Of a DNA stretch of 64,000 bases, positions 17,091 through 26,325 are shown in pieces. The position numbers were made by a program, and so were the translations under genes. The notes below the pieces were generated by a model. The model did no database searches, was not told where the DNA came from, and saw only the letters and a list, made by a program, of their open reading frames with translations. Position 1 is the stretch's first letter, and each line of letters opens with the position of its first letter. Source of the stretch: CADEFX01 sp046154585 (GTDB taxonomy: Bacteria > Pseudomonadota > Alphaproteobacteria > Rhizobiales > Hyphomicrobiaceae); assembly GCA_046154585.1 (NCBI GenBank), contig JBJXDX010000051.1, positions 1 to 64,000 of the forward strand, written 5' to 3'.

Positions 17091-18338
17091 CTAGAATGCG
17101 GTTTTGGCGATGGGTCTTTCGGACGCTACGGCATGTGCCGCCAGCCACGCGGCACGTACCAGCGCGATGAGCATCGCGATCCCACCGAAGAACCAAGCCG
17201 AGACGATGGTGCGCGCCGCCAATTCGCCGAGCCATTCCGTGCTCAGGGGGACAAAAATCACGGGCAATGAGCTGAGGACAATGCTTGCCCAGACAAGGCG
17301 CCGCGTTACGGCATCTTGCGGCAATCGCAGCAGCCCTCCGAGGTAAAGGCTCCAGGGCAGCAGCATCAGCAGATAGTAATGGGTCCAGGATACCGGGCTC
17401 ATGACAAGGGCGAGGTTGAGAATGAGGACATACTCCAGCGTTTCGCGCGCGCGACTCCTGGCCTGGTCGGTCGCGGTCGCTCGGCCGGCCCGGACGAAAA
17501 CTACAGCTACGGCGCAAAAAACGGCAGCAAACGCCAGCACGCGTATCACGCGGTAAGCGATCGGCAAGTCTAGGGGTTCCCACACTGCCAATTGAGAAGC
17601 ACCGGTTATCAGCCGGATGGCAAAACCATCGAAGGATTGCACATTGAACGCCGGGAGAATGCCGCCGATGAAGGGCTCAACGCAGCAGTCAAACCAAGCC
17701 ACGTTGCTCCGCATACCAAACACAACCAGCGAAATGAGAGCAACTGAACCGATGGTCGTCGCTCCGCCTGCCACCACACGCCACCGCCCGCGCAGCAGAA
17801 AATAGACGCCATACAGCATCAACGGCAGCTTGATGATGGCGCAGAGCCCGAGCAGGAGGCCTGCGGTGAAATCATTCCCCCGGCGCCACAGCAGAAGCGC
17901 AACGACCAGCATCAAGAGGATGAGGTGCGTCGTGTTTCCCTCGCGTAAACTATTGATGAGCGGGCCGTTGAGCAGGAAGAGCAATGGGATCAGTAGTCCC
18001 GATCGCGTCCCGGATCGCGCCATGCGCATCAGCAATAAGCACGTGCATACTGTCGCCGCGACTCCGATCCCCAGGAAGGCCCAACCCGCCTCGGTTTCGC
18101 CAAGCAGGACGAGCGGCACGAACAACCAAGCGAGAATAGGAATATTTACGAAGCCGCCGGCGCCAGTTTCCGTCAACGGCCATGAGACTCCGCTGTTCCA
18201 AAGCATTTCAGCGGCCGGGTAGTAGGCCTTGTAGAAGTCGCTGAACAGCGTGGGGGGCTCGGAAATCTGCCACACGGCCAAGTGCAGGAGCACGGCCGTC
18301 AGAAAGCAGGCGGCCATACCAATGCGACCGCGCGCCAT
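17091..18338 (-). CDS. Polytopic GT-C glycosyltransferase (GT87/DUF2029-like), copy 2
   Basis: About 415 aa, multi-spanning. The first loop has LFSDFYKAYYPAAEMLW, the acidic D-x-Y motif expected at the donor site of GT-C enzymes. Later motifs MSPVSWTHYYLLMLLPW and LREGNTTHLILL resemble those of its neighbour, indicating paralogy. ATG 18338 is chosen because an upstream start at 18473 would overlap the preceding gene by 89 nt and add a hydrophilic Arg-rich stretch; neither start has a strong ribosome binding site. Confidence 0.78.
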   Translation of the reverse strand: MARGRIGMAACFLTAVLLHLAVWQISEPPTLFSDFYKAYYPAAEMLWNSGVSWPLTETGAGGFVNIPILAWLFVPLVLLGETEAGWAFLGIGVAATVCTCLLLMRMARSGTRSGLLIPLLFLLNGPLINSLREGNTTHLILLMLVVALLLWRRGNDFTAGLLLGLCAIIKLPLMLYGVYFLLRGRWRVVAGGATTIGSVALISLVVFGMRSNVAWFDCCVEPFIGGILPAFNVQSFDGFAIRLITGASQLAVWEPLDLPIAYRVIRVLAFAAVFCAVAVVFVRAGRATATDQARSRARETLEYVLILNLALVMSPVSWTHYYLLMLLPWSLYLGGLLRLPQDAVTRRLVWASIVLSSLPVIFVPLSTEWLGELAARTIVSAWFFGGIAMLIALVRAAWLAAHAVASERPIAKTAF

Positions 18339-18384
18339 GTCAGCATTGGCATGCAGGTCCTGCCAGGGTTTCTCGGACAGTCTC

Positions 18385-19929
18385 TTATCCACCGGCAACA
18401 GCCTCTGTCCTCGAAGCAGAAACGCCTGCGTGCCCGATCTCTCGAGCCGATTGCGGGATGACGCCCGCACCACGCCGGGTCACCCATGCCCATACGATAG
18501 CGGCTGCATACATCGCCAGCGCGGCAACCTCGATGTGATGCTCAAATGGCTCGATCCACCACGCGGCCACCGTAAATGGCGCTACGATGGCGATGCCAAT
18601 GACAAATCGCGACAGCCACCACGTCGGAACAAGCGCAGCCGGCGCTAGCGCCCACACGATGTACCAAGGCCACACGTGGCTCGCCGCTACAAACAATATG
18701 GTCGACACAACGGCAACGGTGAGCTTGAGGGTGTTCTCGCGCGTGGGCTTCTTCCAAGCGATCGCGGTCTGGTAAAACGCGGTCACCGGAATGACACCTG
18801 CGGCGGCGATGCCCAGAGCAGCACTCGGTATCCCAAGTGTCAGCTCCAGCACGCGCAGAGCGTCTTGCGGCTGCAGGAATCGCCAGGCACCAACCAGGAG
18901 GACGCCGTCAAAGAAAGCCAGAGATCGGTAGAATATGGCACCGACAGCAAGGCCGAGGAGCGCAGGCGCGAGCAACCGCAGTGCATATCGAGAGCAAGGC
19001 CCACGTTCGCTGCGCACAAAAAAGATCAAATCGACGAGCAACAATGGCGCGGTTACGTATTTGCACAGGACAGATGCGGCAAGCGCGATCGGCGCGGCAA
19101 TCCGGCCCTTGAGCAGCAAGTAAAGCCACAGCAGAACAAATACGACCATCGCAACGTCGTTATGCCCTTCTGCCACGGTCTGTGTGACGCCGCACGGCAG
19201 CCACCCGAAGATGACCATGGCAAGGCAGCGTTGACGTACCGGCTCGTGCATCATGATCCGGTCGACCAGATACAGCGATCCGACCCAGGCCGCTGCGAGC
19301 AGGACTTTGAATAGGACCGCAACAGCCAGGATGCTGCCTCCTGCAATGTAGCAAACGGCTGCCGAAACCAGGCCCCACAACGGTCCGTAGGACATCGGCA
19401 TTGGAAAATGATCGAGAGGCAGACCGGAGAGCGCTTCCGATGTGAAAACGCTGTAGTAAGGGTTATGGCCCGCCGTAATCATGCGCCCCCACACGACGGA
19501 CAGCCAAAAATCCTGCGTGAAAACTGGGAACGACAGGATGCACACCGCGGTGAACGCGGCTGACCATCGCAGAAGAAGCGCCGGCATCTCTGGATCCGGT
19601 TCATCATGGCGGCGTGCTATGACGAAAACCAGCCATGCTGCGGCGGCCGTCGCGATGGCCAATGTCGCCCAGTAGGTGGCGATCACGGCCCCCGGTCCCC
19701 CGAACAAACGATTTTCCAGAAGCCATCCGGATGCAAATGGAAAGGTCGGCTGCACCGCCGCGGCAAGTGTCGCGAAAAATTCCTTTGTCCTCGGCACGAC
19801 GGACTCGTGCCACAACGCTGGCGTCTGCACCCATGACAGGAGCGCCATGGCCATGTAGGACGCAAACGCAACAGCACCCGAGACGTGAACGAGGCGACGC
19901 GATTCATGGGATTTCTGCATGCTCACCAT
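18385..19929 (-). CDS. Polytopic GT-C glycosyltransferase (MptB-like)
   Basis: 514 aa with roughly twelve membrane segments. The motif DFWLSVVWGRMITAGHNPYY in the second loop (near residue 125) is characteristic of polyprenol-phosphomannose-dependent mannosyltransferases of the MptA/MptB kind. HNDVAMVVFVLLWLY and VWPWYIVWALAP follow. It is less similar to the two other GT-C genes here than they are to each other. ATG 19929 overlaps the TGA of the DUF1501 gene (TGATG), indicating coupled translation; ATG 19920 is possible. Confidence 0.78.
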   Translation of the reverse strand: MVSMQKSHESRRLVHVSGAVAFASYMAMALLSWVQTPALWHESVVPRTKEFFATLAAAVQPTFPFASGWLLENRLFGGPGAVIATYWATLAIATAAAAWLVFVIARRHDEPDPEMPALLLRWSAAFTAVCILSFPVFTQDFWLSVVWGRMITAGHNPYYSVFTSEALSGLPLDHFPMPMSYGPLWGLVSAAVCYIAGGSILAVAVLFKVLLAAAWVGSLYLVDRIMMHEPVRQRCLAMVIFGWLPCGVTQTVAEGHNDVAMVVFVLLWLYLLLKGRIAAPIALAASVLCKYVTAPLLLVDLIFFVRSERGPCSRYALRLLAPALLGLAVGAIFYRSLAFFDGVLLVGAWRFLQPQDALRVLELTLGIPSAALGIAAAGVIPVTAFYQTAIAWKKPTRENTLKLTVAVVSTILFVAASHVWPWYIVWALAPAALVPTWWLSRFVIGIAIVAPFTVAAWWIEPFEHHIEVAALAMYAAAIVWAWVTRRGAGVIPQSAREIGHAGVSASRTEAVAGG

Positions 19930-21317
19930 CAGGCAAGCAACGCATGCAGCACGGGGGAGGATGGGAGATTGCGACCCATGGAGCGGTACCGAGACGCTGG
20001 CACGCCAAACATCGAGTATAGCGTGTTCACGACAGATCCGATGGTCAGGTAGTCTTGCACGTTGAAACTGTCCGGCATGTCCGGGCGAACGCGCATTGTC
20101 TTGAAATCCAACGGACGGCCCATAACCTTTTCCAACCCCGGATCCATGGCCAAATGCGCCCGTGATGCCCGCGTCTTCTCGTCGGCAAGATCTGACGCGC
20201 CGATCACCAGATCACCGCGAATCCCCTTGCCGCCGATGAGAACGGAGTTCGCATACTGATTGTGGTTCGTACCGGTGGCATCGATAGGCATGTCAGCCGC
20301 GCGCATGGTCCTTCCGAACTCACTGGCGACCACCACCGTCGTGACGTCGAACATGGAACGCTTGGCATCGAACGGGGTGTCGACGAGACTGCGGAACAGG
20401 GCTGCGATCTTCTGCAGCGCGTCCGCAAAAAGCTCAGGCTGCCGTTTAGCCTGATCGGCATCGTGCACGTCGAACTGCTCGCGCAGAACGTAGATCGCCG
20501 ACCGCGACAGCGAGAGGCGGAAGCATTCGGCGATGAGTGCGATTGACTGCTGCTCGGCGCTGAGATCGTGGCCGGGTGCTTCAAGCATGGCGAGCTTGCG
20601 GTGAACATCGGGCGCCTGATCGAGCCCCGACAGCATCAGGCGAGCACCCGACGCAAACCGCCCGTCTCCTGACGACATTGCCGACAATCGTTTGCGTATG
20701 AAATCGCCGATCTTGTCGGCAGCTTGCGGGGGCGCGCTCTGGCGAAGCCTGTTCGCCAATTGCTCGAGCGATTTCGGCTGCAATGGAACGACGCCCGAAT
20801 GATTACCGACATTGATGAACACCGGCTCCGTTGGCATCACGGCATCGAGTGATCCTGGCACACGGCCGGTTTCGGGGAGATTGAGGTGGGGGATAAAGGA
20901 ATCGCCGCCGAACGGGCTGCCCGAGAACAGGAAATTCATGTTCTGCAGATGACCGTCGAAGCTCGGCGTCATGTAGACGCCATTGAGAATGCTGAAGCGA
21001 TCGCGGAAGGGGCTTAACGGGGCGACCAGCTTGGTCGCAAACGTCGACGCGCCGTTACGCCCGGTCCAGATCCTCGGATCCTCCCCGAGATAGTTCTGGA
21101 TCTTGCCAGCCTTGGTCATCGACAACGGGCGAGCATCGAACATGTACGAGGTATCGGCCCCTCCCTCGAGCACAATAAGCAGGAAGAAGTGCTCATCGTC
21201 TTTCGGCGCAGGTGGCTCGGCGACACCTGCGCCCGGCAACAGGATTGTTCCGGCACCCAATGCCCCGAGCTTGATGAACTGGCGTCGGCTTGGATGCTTC
21301 ATGGCGACACCCGTCAT
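19929..21317 (-). CDS. DUF1501 protein with twin-arginine signal
   Basis: 462 aa. The N-terminus has a Tat signal (HPSRRQFIKLGALGAG, then a hydrophobic stretch and AGVAEPP). The body carries the DUF1501 pattern: FLLIVLEGGADTSYMFDARPL, FNVQDYLTIGSVVNTLY and, in the core, TTVVVASEFGRTMRAAD followed by GTNHNQYANSVLIGGKGIRG, resembling the metal site of alkaline-phosphatase/sulfatase-fold proteins. DUF1501 proteins are commonly encoded beside secreted haem-c proteins, as here. The function is unknown. ATG 21317 overlaps the previous stop (ATGA); ATG 21302 would also keep the Tat motif. Confidence 0.88.
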   Translation of the reverse strand: MTGVAMKHPSRRQFIKLGALGAGTILLPGAGVAEPPAPKDDEHFFLLIVLEGGADTSYMFDARPLSMTKAGKIQNYLGEDPRIWTGRNGASTFATKLVAPLSPFRDRFSILNGVYMTPSFDGHLQNMNFLFSGSPFGGDSFIPHLNLPETGRVPGSLDAVMPTEPVFINVGNHSGVVPLQPKSLEQLANRLRQSAPPQAADKIGDFIRKRLSAMSSGDGRFASGARLMLSGLDQAPDVHRKLAMLEAPGHDLSAEQQSIALIAECFRLSLSRSAIYVLREQFDVHDADQAKRQPELFADALQKIAALFRSLVDTPFDAKRSMFDVTTVVVASEFGRTMRAADMPIDATGTNHNQYANSVLIGGKGIRGDLVIGASDLADEKTRASRAHLAMDPGLEKVMGRPLDFKTMRVRPDMPDSFNVQDYLTIGSVVNTLYSMFGVPASRYRSMGRNLPSSPVLHALLA

Positions 21318-21877
21318 CTGTGGAGCAGGAACCGCGGGTTCATCGTGATCGCCAAGGTCATGGCGGCGACCGTTTCGACGGGCTTGCTATCCCGATACTC
21401 GCGGAGGAAAAACTCCTTCCACACGAGATACTCGTCCTCTCCAGCGTTGTAGCCCATCACACTGTTCCAGAATTCCAGTAGCACTCGCTCCTCTTTCGCC
21501 TCGGGCGAGGGCCATTGGCAGAGCTGTTGCAGCGTCTTCATGAACCGCGGATGAAAAGCGAGGCGCTCGGATTCGCACGTCTCTCCGACCGCGTTGGCAA
21601 AGCCCGACAGAGTAACGTGCCAGATCATCAGGTTCAGTGCATTCGGCACGCCGTTGCGGAAAGTGTGCTCGGTACCAAACGACGACCACGTGCCAAGCAG
21701 GTCTTCCATATCCTCAGCCGGCAGGAACTCGTTCAGATCGAGCGGCTCGTCCTTGGGAGCTATCCTCGTGGACAGTTCGCGCGAGATCGCGGCCCATCCC
21801 TTGAACTGCGACGTCTGTGCGAACGCCGCGGACGCGGCCAGCCAGATCATTACAAGTGCTGCCAGCGCACGTATCAT
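21314..21877 (-). CDS. Small exported protein between cytochrome and DUF1501 genes
   Basis: 187 aa with a clear Sec signal peptide (MIRALAALVMIWLAASAAFAQ, cleavage after AFA). The mature part is mixed alpha/beta with FNSVMGY-like aromatic-rich segments (EFWNSVMGYNAGEDEYLVW) and a C-terminal TLAITMNPRFLLHR. Its start overlaps the cytochrome gene stop and its stop overlaps the DUF1501 start, each by 4 nt, so its product is probably made in step with both. I do not recognise a family; it may be a partner subunit of the DUF1501 protein. Confidence 0.8.
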   Translation of the reverse strand: MIRALAALVMIWLAASAAFAQTSQFKGWAAISRELSTRIAPKDEPLDLNEFLPAEDMEDLLGTWSSFGTEHTFRNGVPNALNLMIWHVTLSGFANAVGETCESERLAFHPRFMKTLQQLCQWPSPEAKEERVLLEFWNSVMGYNAGEDEYLVWKEFFLREYRDSKPVETVAAMTLAITMNPRFLLHR

Positions 21878-23868
21878 GGCGTCACCTGGCGCGACGCCCG
21901 CGCCATCTCTTCCTGCGCCCACAGGAAGAGTTCCTGACGCTCATGGCTCGGCATCATCTTGCCCTTCGGCATCCTTGACTTGGCATCGTAAGTCGACAAC
22001 CGCTCGATAATCCTCGCGAAGCTCTCATGCGCGGAGATCTGCAGCATGCCGGAATCCACGTGATGGAAAGTACGATTGGTCCCGTCAGGCGCCATGACCC
22101 ACGAGTTCACATCGAGCCGGCCTCCGCTGTCTGGGCCTTCGTATCCCGGGTAGTGGCATTGACCGCAGTTCTTCGAAAGGATGAATGCGACTCGGCATGG
22201 CGGACCATCCCTCTTCGCGGCCCCCGGCGCAGAATCGTAGCATTGCTTCGGATCCGCATCGACGCGGTTGTAGCTTTCGCTTTGGAGAACGCGCACGAAG
22301 GCATTCTTCATGGCTTGCGATGAATTCGTGGCGGCCTCTTCCTCGAACTGGCGCGTCAGATAATCGAGATAGCCGGCATCGATCGTCTGATCTTCCGCGA
22401 CCACGTATTCAAACAGGCGCTTCATGAGGCAGCGTTTCACCTCAGGCGCCGCGCGTACTATGCGGGTGAGGTCGGCTACGGACGTGCCGTAGACGTTCTG
22501 GTCCTGCCAGCGCGAAGACCGTACATAACCGACGTTGAGGTTCTTCTGCGATTTGGGGCCGGTCTGCCAGGCTGCCTCATAGCGCTTTCGATCCTTGACC
22601 GCCAGGTCGTCGAAAATAATGTCCTCGTTGCGCGAGTAGTCGAAGAAATAGGCCCCGTACGATCGGAAGAAACCCGCCATCGGATCGAGCTTGTGATGGC
22701 AAGCGAAGCAGGACGTTTGAGACCCATGCGCGCCACCGATGTGCTCGAGCGGCGCTTCGAACCCGATCGGGATCAGATCGTCGCAGAAGAACCGCTTCAG
22801 GACGTAGGCCGATCGCTTGCGATTGAAATTGGTCGAGGAGTTGCCGAGCGCGACACCCTGCTCGAAGCCGAAGCTCAGCCATTTCTGCTTTGTCGGAAAA
22901 GCCGACAAATCGAACGCTTTGAAGTCCGACACGGTTTTCGGTCGATACACGGCGGGCTCGAACTTGGCGACTTCCTCGAAGGCACGCTCGATCTGCCGGA
23001 CCGCTTGCCGGATAGCCTCCTCCAGCCGCTCTTGTGCCGCCGGTGACGCTGCCTTGCCATCACACTCCTTTGTCACAACACCCGCGATCGCAGCTAGAGG
23101 CGCGGCGACCACTTCGCCACGAATGAGCGCGAAGATTTCGGCATCGTCGAAGGCCCGGTACAGCCTAGCGTTGAGGTCCTCCTCGCGTTCGGTCAGTGCC
23201 CTGACACTGCGGCAGAAATTGCGCAGTCCGGCCTGGGACTTGTCCAGCGCCTGCAGCAGCACTTGCTTGAACTCGCCCACGGCCTTCTTCCGCATCTGCT
23301 CCGGCGCCAAGCCAACGTCCCCGGGCAGAGGGGCGTCCTCGAGAGCCTCAGTGCGCAGCGGCGCCATGAAAAACGGCCCTTCGAAATCGAAGAGCTTGAA
23401 ATAATCGCCACCCGAAAGCATGGCCTGAGCGGCACTCACGGCATTGGGAAAATCGAAAACGGCCCGCTCGTACTCTCCGTTGAGCCTGATGCTGTCGGAT
23501 TTGAAGCCCAGGAAAAAGAGATTGAAATCGAGGATCGCGTCGCCCCACCTCGGATCGGCCATGAATCGGCGGGCGACGTCCTCCCGCGAAAGCGTCATCA
23601 GCGGGCCAATTTCATCGTCAGGGCCAAGCCCTTCCCCGCCCCGCAGGAGCCGCGCTGTCTTGTCGATCCACCAGCGCTTGTGCCAGGACGATTCCCTTCC
23701 AGGCCTCGTTTCCGCGAGTTGTCCGATCTGAGCGTCTGGGAATGAGGCTGGGTTTTGCGCGGCCGCGCGCGCAGTTACCATCCCATGAAAGGAGAGGGCT
23801 GCGAGCAAAATTCCCGCCATCTGCCGAGTCAGGACGCTGCCGAGCGCTGCTCTTCCCCCAATAATCAC
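21874..23868 (-). CDS. Secreted haem-c protein (DUF1588/PSD1-type)
   Basis: 664 aa. A signal-like N-terminus (MAGILLAALSFHGMVTARAAAQ within the first 40 residues) precedes a long domain. Two CxxCH haem-c sites are visible: SCFACHHKLDPMAGF, the form typical of DUF1588-type domains, and NCGQCHYPGYEG near the C-terminus. It is therefore probably periplasmic and redox-active. It opens the seven-gene operon that ends with UbiA. GTG 23868 follows GGGGGG; ATG 23820 is an alternative closer to the hydrophobic core of the signal peptide. Confidence 0.82.
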   Translation of the reverse strand: MIIGGRAALGSVLTRQMAGILLAALSFHGMVTARAAAQNPASFPDAQIGQLAETRPGRESSWHKRWWIDKTARLLRGGEGLGPDDEIGPLMTLSREDVARRFMADPRWGDAILDFNLFFLGFKSDSIRLNGEYERAVFDFPNAVSAAQAMLSGGDYFKLFDFEGPFFMAPLRTEALEDAPLPGDVGLAPEQMRKKAVGEFKQVLLQALDKSQAGLRNFCRSVRALTEREEDLNARLYRAFDDAEIFALIRGEVVAAPLAAIAGVVTKECDGKAASPAAQERLEEAIRQAVRQIERAFEEVAKFEPAVYRPKTVSDFKAFDLSAFPTKQKWLSFGFEQGVALGNSSTNFNRKRSAYVLKRFFCDDLIPIGFEAPLEHIGGAHGSQTSCFACHHKLDPMAGFFRSYGAYFFDYSRNEDIIFDDLAVKDRKRYEAAWQTGPKSQKNLNVGYVRSSRWQDQNVYGTSVADLTRIVRAAPEVKRCLMKRLFEYVVAEDQTIDAGYLDYLTRQFEEEAATNSSQAMKNAFVRVLQSESYNRVDADPKQCYDSAPGAAKRDGPPCRVAFILSKNCGQCHYPGYEGPDSGGRLDVNSWVMAPDGTNRTFHHVDSGMLQISAHESFARIIERLSTYDAKSRMPKGKMMPSHERQELFLWAQEEMARASRQVTP

Positions 23869-24027
23869 ATAACCCCCCAGGCCAGTCTGCGCCCAACATG
23901 GCCCCGTTCACCCTGCCCCCGACGCGCATACGCGGACTGTTGCCCATGGAAGGTCGCGGTGGCAAGAGCCTGAAAGCGCACGGCGTTTTTCTGCCGCAGC
24001 CCGTTTCTCAGTTGCCACGCCGGAACT

Positions 24028-24801
24028 TCAGAAAAACTCATCCAGAAGTCGATAGAATGCTAGCCGCTGCCGATCGACCTGCGGCAAACCGTAGGCGTAC
24101 AGGAACGGCGCAACCCATTCCTCGCCCAAATCGTATTCGATGCTGCGGCAGGCTAGGGCTAGATCCTGGTAGCGATCCGCCAAACCGGCCCGCGAACAAT
24201 CGACAAAACCCGCAAATGCGTCACCACGAAGCATGAAATTGGGCAAGCAGGCATCCCCATGCGTCACCACCCGATCCTCCTCGGACGGTCGGGTTGCGAG
24301 CAGCTTCCGGAACAGGCTGGGCGCGCTGCGGCCAGCATTGCACTCGTCGAACTGGGTCTCATCGACCAAGCCCTTGGCAACGTTTTCGCTGGCACGCGCG
24401 ATCTTGCGATCGAGAGATTCATCGAACGGCCCCGCCTTTACTCGCCTGGCGTGCAACGCGGACAAGGCCTTGGCGATCAACCCGACCTTGGCCTGCGGCG
24501 GCATCGCGCTTCGCGAGGCATCGACGCCGGGTAGAGCCGTCATCACCAGCCACTGCTGGTCGCCATCGGCGGCTACGGCCAGCACCGCCGGTGCTGGCGC
24601 CCAACGGCCGAACCACACGACCCTGCGGGCTTCGTCCTTCAGGTTGTTGCGCGGGCAGCCCCGCACGTACTTGAGAATCAGCGGCTGGCGCCGCAGCGCC
24701 GTCAGCCGGTAAGTATCCGCGCCGGATTCTCCGATGGTGATCTTGCGCCACCGGTAGCCCTGCACGGTTTCCCGCAGCACCGGCGGAACGGTCGGTCTCA
24801 T
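24028..24801 (-). CDS. Aminoglycoside 3'-phosphotransferase-like kinase (APH(3')-II type)
   Basis: 257 aa, the family length. The catalytic segment VVTHGDACLPN contains the HxDxxxxN signature, followed by GFVDCSRAGLADRYQDLAL with the Mg-binding aspartate, and the conserved C-terminal tail FYRLLDEFF is intact. The N-terminal lobe has LILKYV with the ATP-contacting lysine and DEARRVVWF. From memory these motifs closely follow APH(3')-II. It phosphorylates the 3'-OH of kanamycin/neomycin-type drugs if it is a true orthologue; other small-molecule kinase roles remain possible. It follows the DUF1194 gene by 25 nt and may share its promoter. Confidence 0.88.
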   Translation of the reverse strand: MRPTVPPVLRETVQGYRWRKITIGESGADTYRLTALRRQPLILKYVRGCPRNNLKDEARRVVWFGRWAPAPAVLAVAADGDQQWLVMTALPGVDASRSAMPPQAKVGLIAKALSALHARRVKAGPFDESLDRKIARASENVAKGLVDETQFDECNAGRSAPSLFRKLLATRPSEEDRVVTHGDACLPNFMLRGDAFAGFVDCSRAGLADRYQDLALACRSIEYDLGEEWVAPFLYAYGLPQVDRQRLAFYRLLDEFF

Positions 24802-24826
24802 TGTTGCATCGACAAACAAGAACCCG

Positions 24827-25585
24827 TCATGGCAGCCCTATCAATGATCCGGCTGCATCCGGCGCCAAGGCAATTTCCTTGATGAGCTTGTTGAGGATGG
24901 ATCGTCCAAACGCCTCGAAGCTTTCGGCCGCGAGGGCGAAAGCACCGGGCCCACCAATGACATTGTCCTCGTAATATTTGAGCAATCCGCCTGGCGGATG
25001 AGTATGCGTTGGATTGCTGGCGAGGGGCACCTCGCTCAAGATGGCCAGGCCGTTGACCGTCACGCCCTGATTGATGGCATTATCGCGCGCAACCGTCACT
25101 TCCACGCCCGCATTGCTGGTGCCGTCGCCGGAGACATCGATCACACGCCGCGCCGCCTGGAACGGGCTGCGGGCGAACTGCGTCATGGAGTATTCGATCG
25201 CAGAGCCGATCGCCGTGCGCTCCATGAAGAGGCGGGGCGCCGCGAGAATGCGTTGGGCCAGGGCCTCCGTCTCGACGGCGCTGCCAACCGACGTCCAGTC
25301 GACGACGACAGCCTGCGCGTTTGCACCCGACCATTCCACGAAGCAGACCGCAATCCGGCCGGTGGGAACCGACCCGATGGCGGCAATCACTTTCGGATTG
25401 GTCAGCGCCGAGGCGTAGCCCTCGCGCTGCAGCCTGAACTTTGTGGCGTCCAGGCTGCGCGAAATGTCGGCCGCCAGCACAAGCAGGAGATCGACTTGGT
25501 CTTCAGCCAAGGCCTGATGGCCGAAGCGGCCGCTTCCAAGAAGCGCCAGCGCAACCGCAATGATCGCCGTCAGCCGTTTGAGCAT
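24827..25585 (-). CDS. DUF1194 von Willebrand factor A-like exported protein
   Basis: 252 aa. Signal peptide (LKRLTAIIAVALALLGSGRFGHQALAED) followed by a vWA-like fold: LLLVLAADISRSLD is a variant MIDAS region (D-x-S-x-S) near residue 38, and RRVIDVSGDGTSN carries the second acidic loop. DUF1194 proteins are common in Rhizobiales and their role is unknown. ATG 25585 is preferred because it starts directly at the signal peptide. It is divergent from the cupin gene. Confidence 0.82.
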   Translation of the reverse strand: MLKRLTAIIAVALALLGSGRFGHQALAEDQVDLLLVLAADISRSLDATKFRLQREGYASALTNPKVIAAIGSVPTGRIAVCFVEWSGANAQAVVVDWTSVGSAVETEALAQRILAAPRLFMERTAIGSAIEYSMTQFARSPFQAARRVIDVSGDGTSNAGVEVTVARDNAINQGVTVNGLAILSEVPLASNPTHTHPPGGLLKYYEDNVIGGPGAFALAAESFEAFGRSILNKLIKEIALAPDAAGSLIGLP

Positions 25586-25794
25586 CTCACGAGAGACCGT
25601 TTGCACCCAAGAGACCAGCATAACCACTGAGGCACGTGGCTACGACCGGATTCTTTTGATCGTCCCAACATCACGGAAAGACATACGATCCCTCGATTTC
25701 ACGCATGGCGACAGACGCTTCCCGTTAAGCGCACGAGCAGGCTATAGTCCGAGCTACAGTCGCAGACAGAAACTGCCTTTTGATGGAGGAACCG

Positions 25795-26214
25795 ATGACC
25801 GAGAAAGCTTGGCAATTCGTGCACGATAGCGCCGACGGAGCCAAATGGACGCCGGGCCTGCGTGAGATCTTCGATTATCGCGACCTTGGGATCAAAGGCG
25901 GGACGAACGGCGACTATGTCGCTCACGTCATCAAGTCCAACGGCAAGGAGCAGAAGGACGAAGTGCAGCAGTGGCATGTCCACGACTGCGACTTCCAGTT
26001 TGTCTATGTGCTCAACGGCTGGGCCAAGTTCGAATACGAAGGCCAGGGCGTCCACACGATCAAGAAGGGCGACACCATCCTACAGACACCGGGCATCAAA
26101 CATCGTGAGATCGCCTGCTCCAAGGACTTCGAGGTGCTTGAGATCGTCTCGCCGGCAAACTTCAAGACGCGCGTCGTCGATGCGCCGACCGACAAGCCGC
26201 AGGCTGCGGAATAA
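25795..26214 (+). CDS. Cupin-domain protein
   Basis: 139 aa, single small beta-barrel. The metal-site motifs are QQWHVHDCDFQFVYVLNGWAKF (H-x-H ... E/Q replaced by Q) and the second motif PGIKHREI. Small cupins of this kind often act as isomerases or sensors in catabolic loci. ATG 25795 has GGAGG 7 nt upstream. A strong hairpin follows the stop codon, so it may be a single transcription unit. The substrate is unknown. Confidence 0.8.
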   Translation: MTEKAWQFVHDSADGAKWTPGLREIFDYRDLGIKGGTNGDYVAHVIKSNGKEQKDEVQQWHVHDCDFQFVYVLNGWAKFEYEGQGVHTIKKGDTILQTPGIKHREIACSKDFEVLEIVSPANFKTRVVDAPTDKPQAAE

Positions 26215-26222
26215 CTCATCAG

Positions 26223-26251
26223 GGCGCAACCGGGGTGCATCCGGTTGCGCC
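26223..26251 (+). terminator. Hairpin after the cupin gene
   Basis: GGCGCAACCGG (26223-26233) and CCGGTTGCGCC (26241-26251) form a perfect 11-bp stem with a 7-nt loop, 8 nt past the cupin stop codon. There is no T run, so termination may be partial or Rho-assisted. Confidence 0.65.
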
Positions 26252-26325
26252 AATGCGCGATGCCGTCGTGCGACAGCGGCCGCAAGGTGAGCATTTGCCT
26301 GCCGGTGGCGTTCAAGGAGCAGCTC

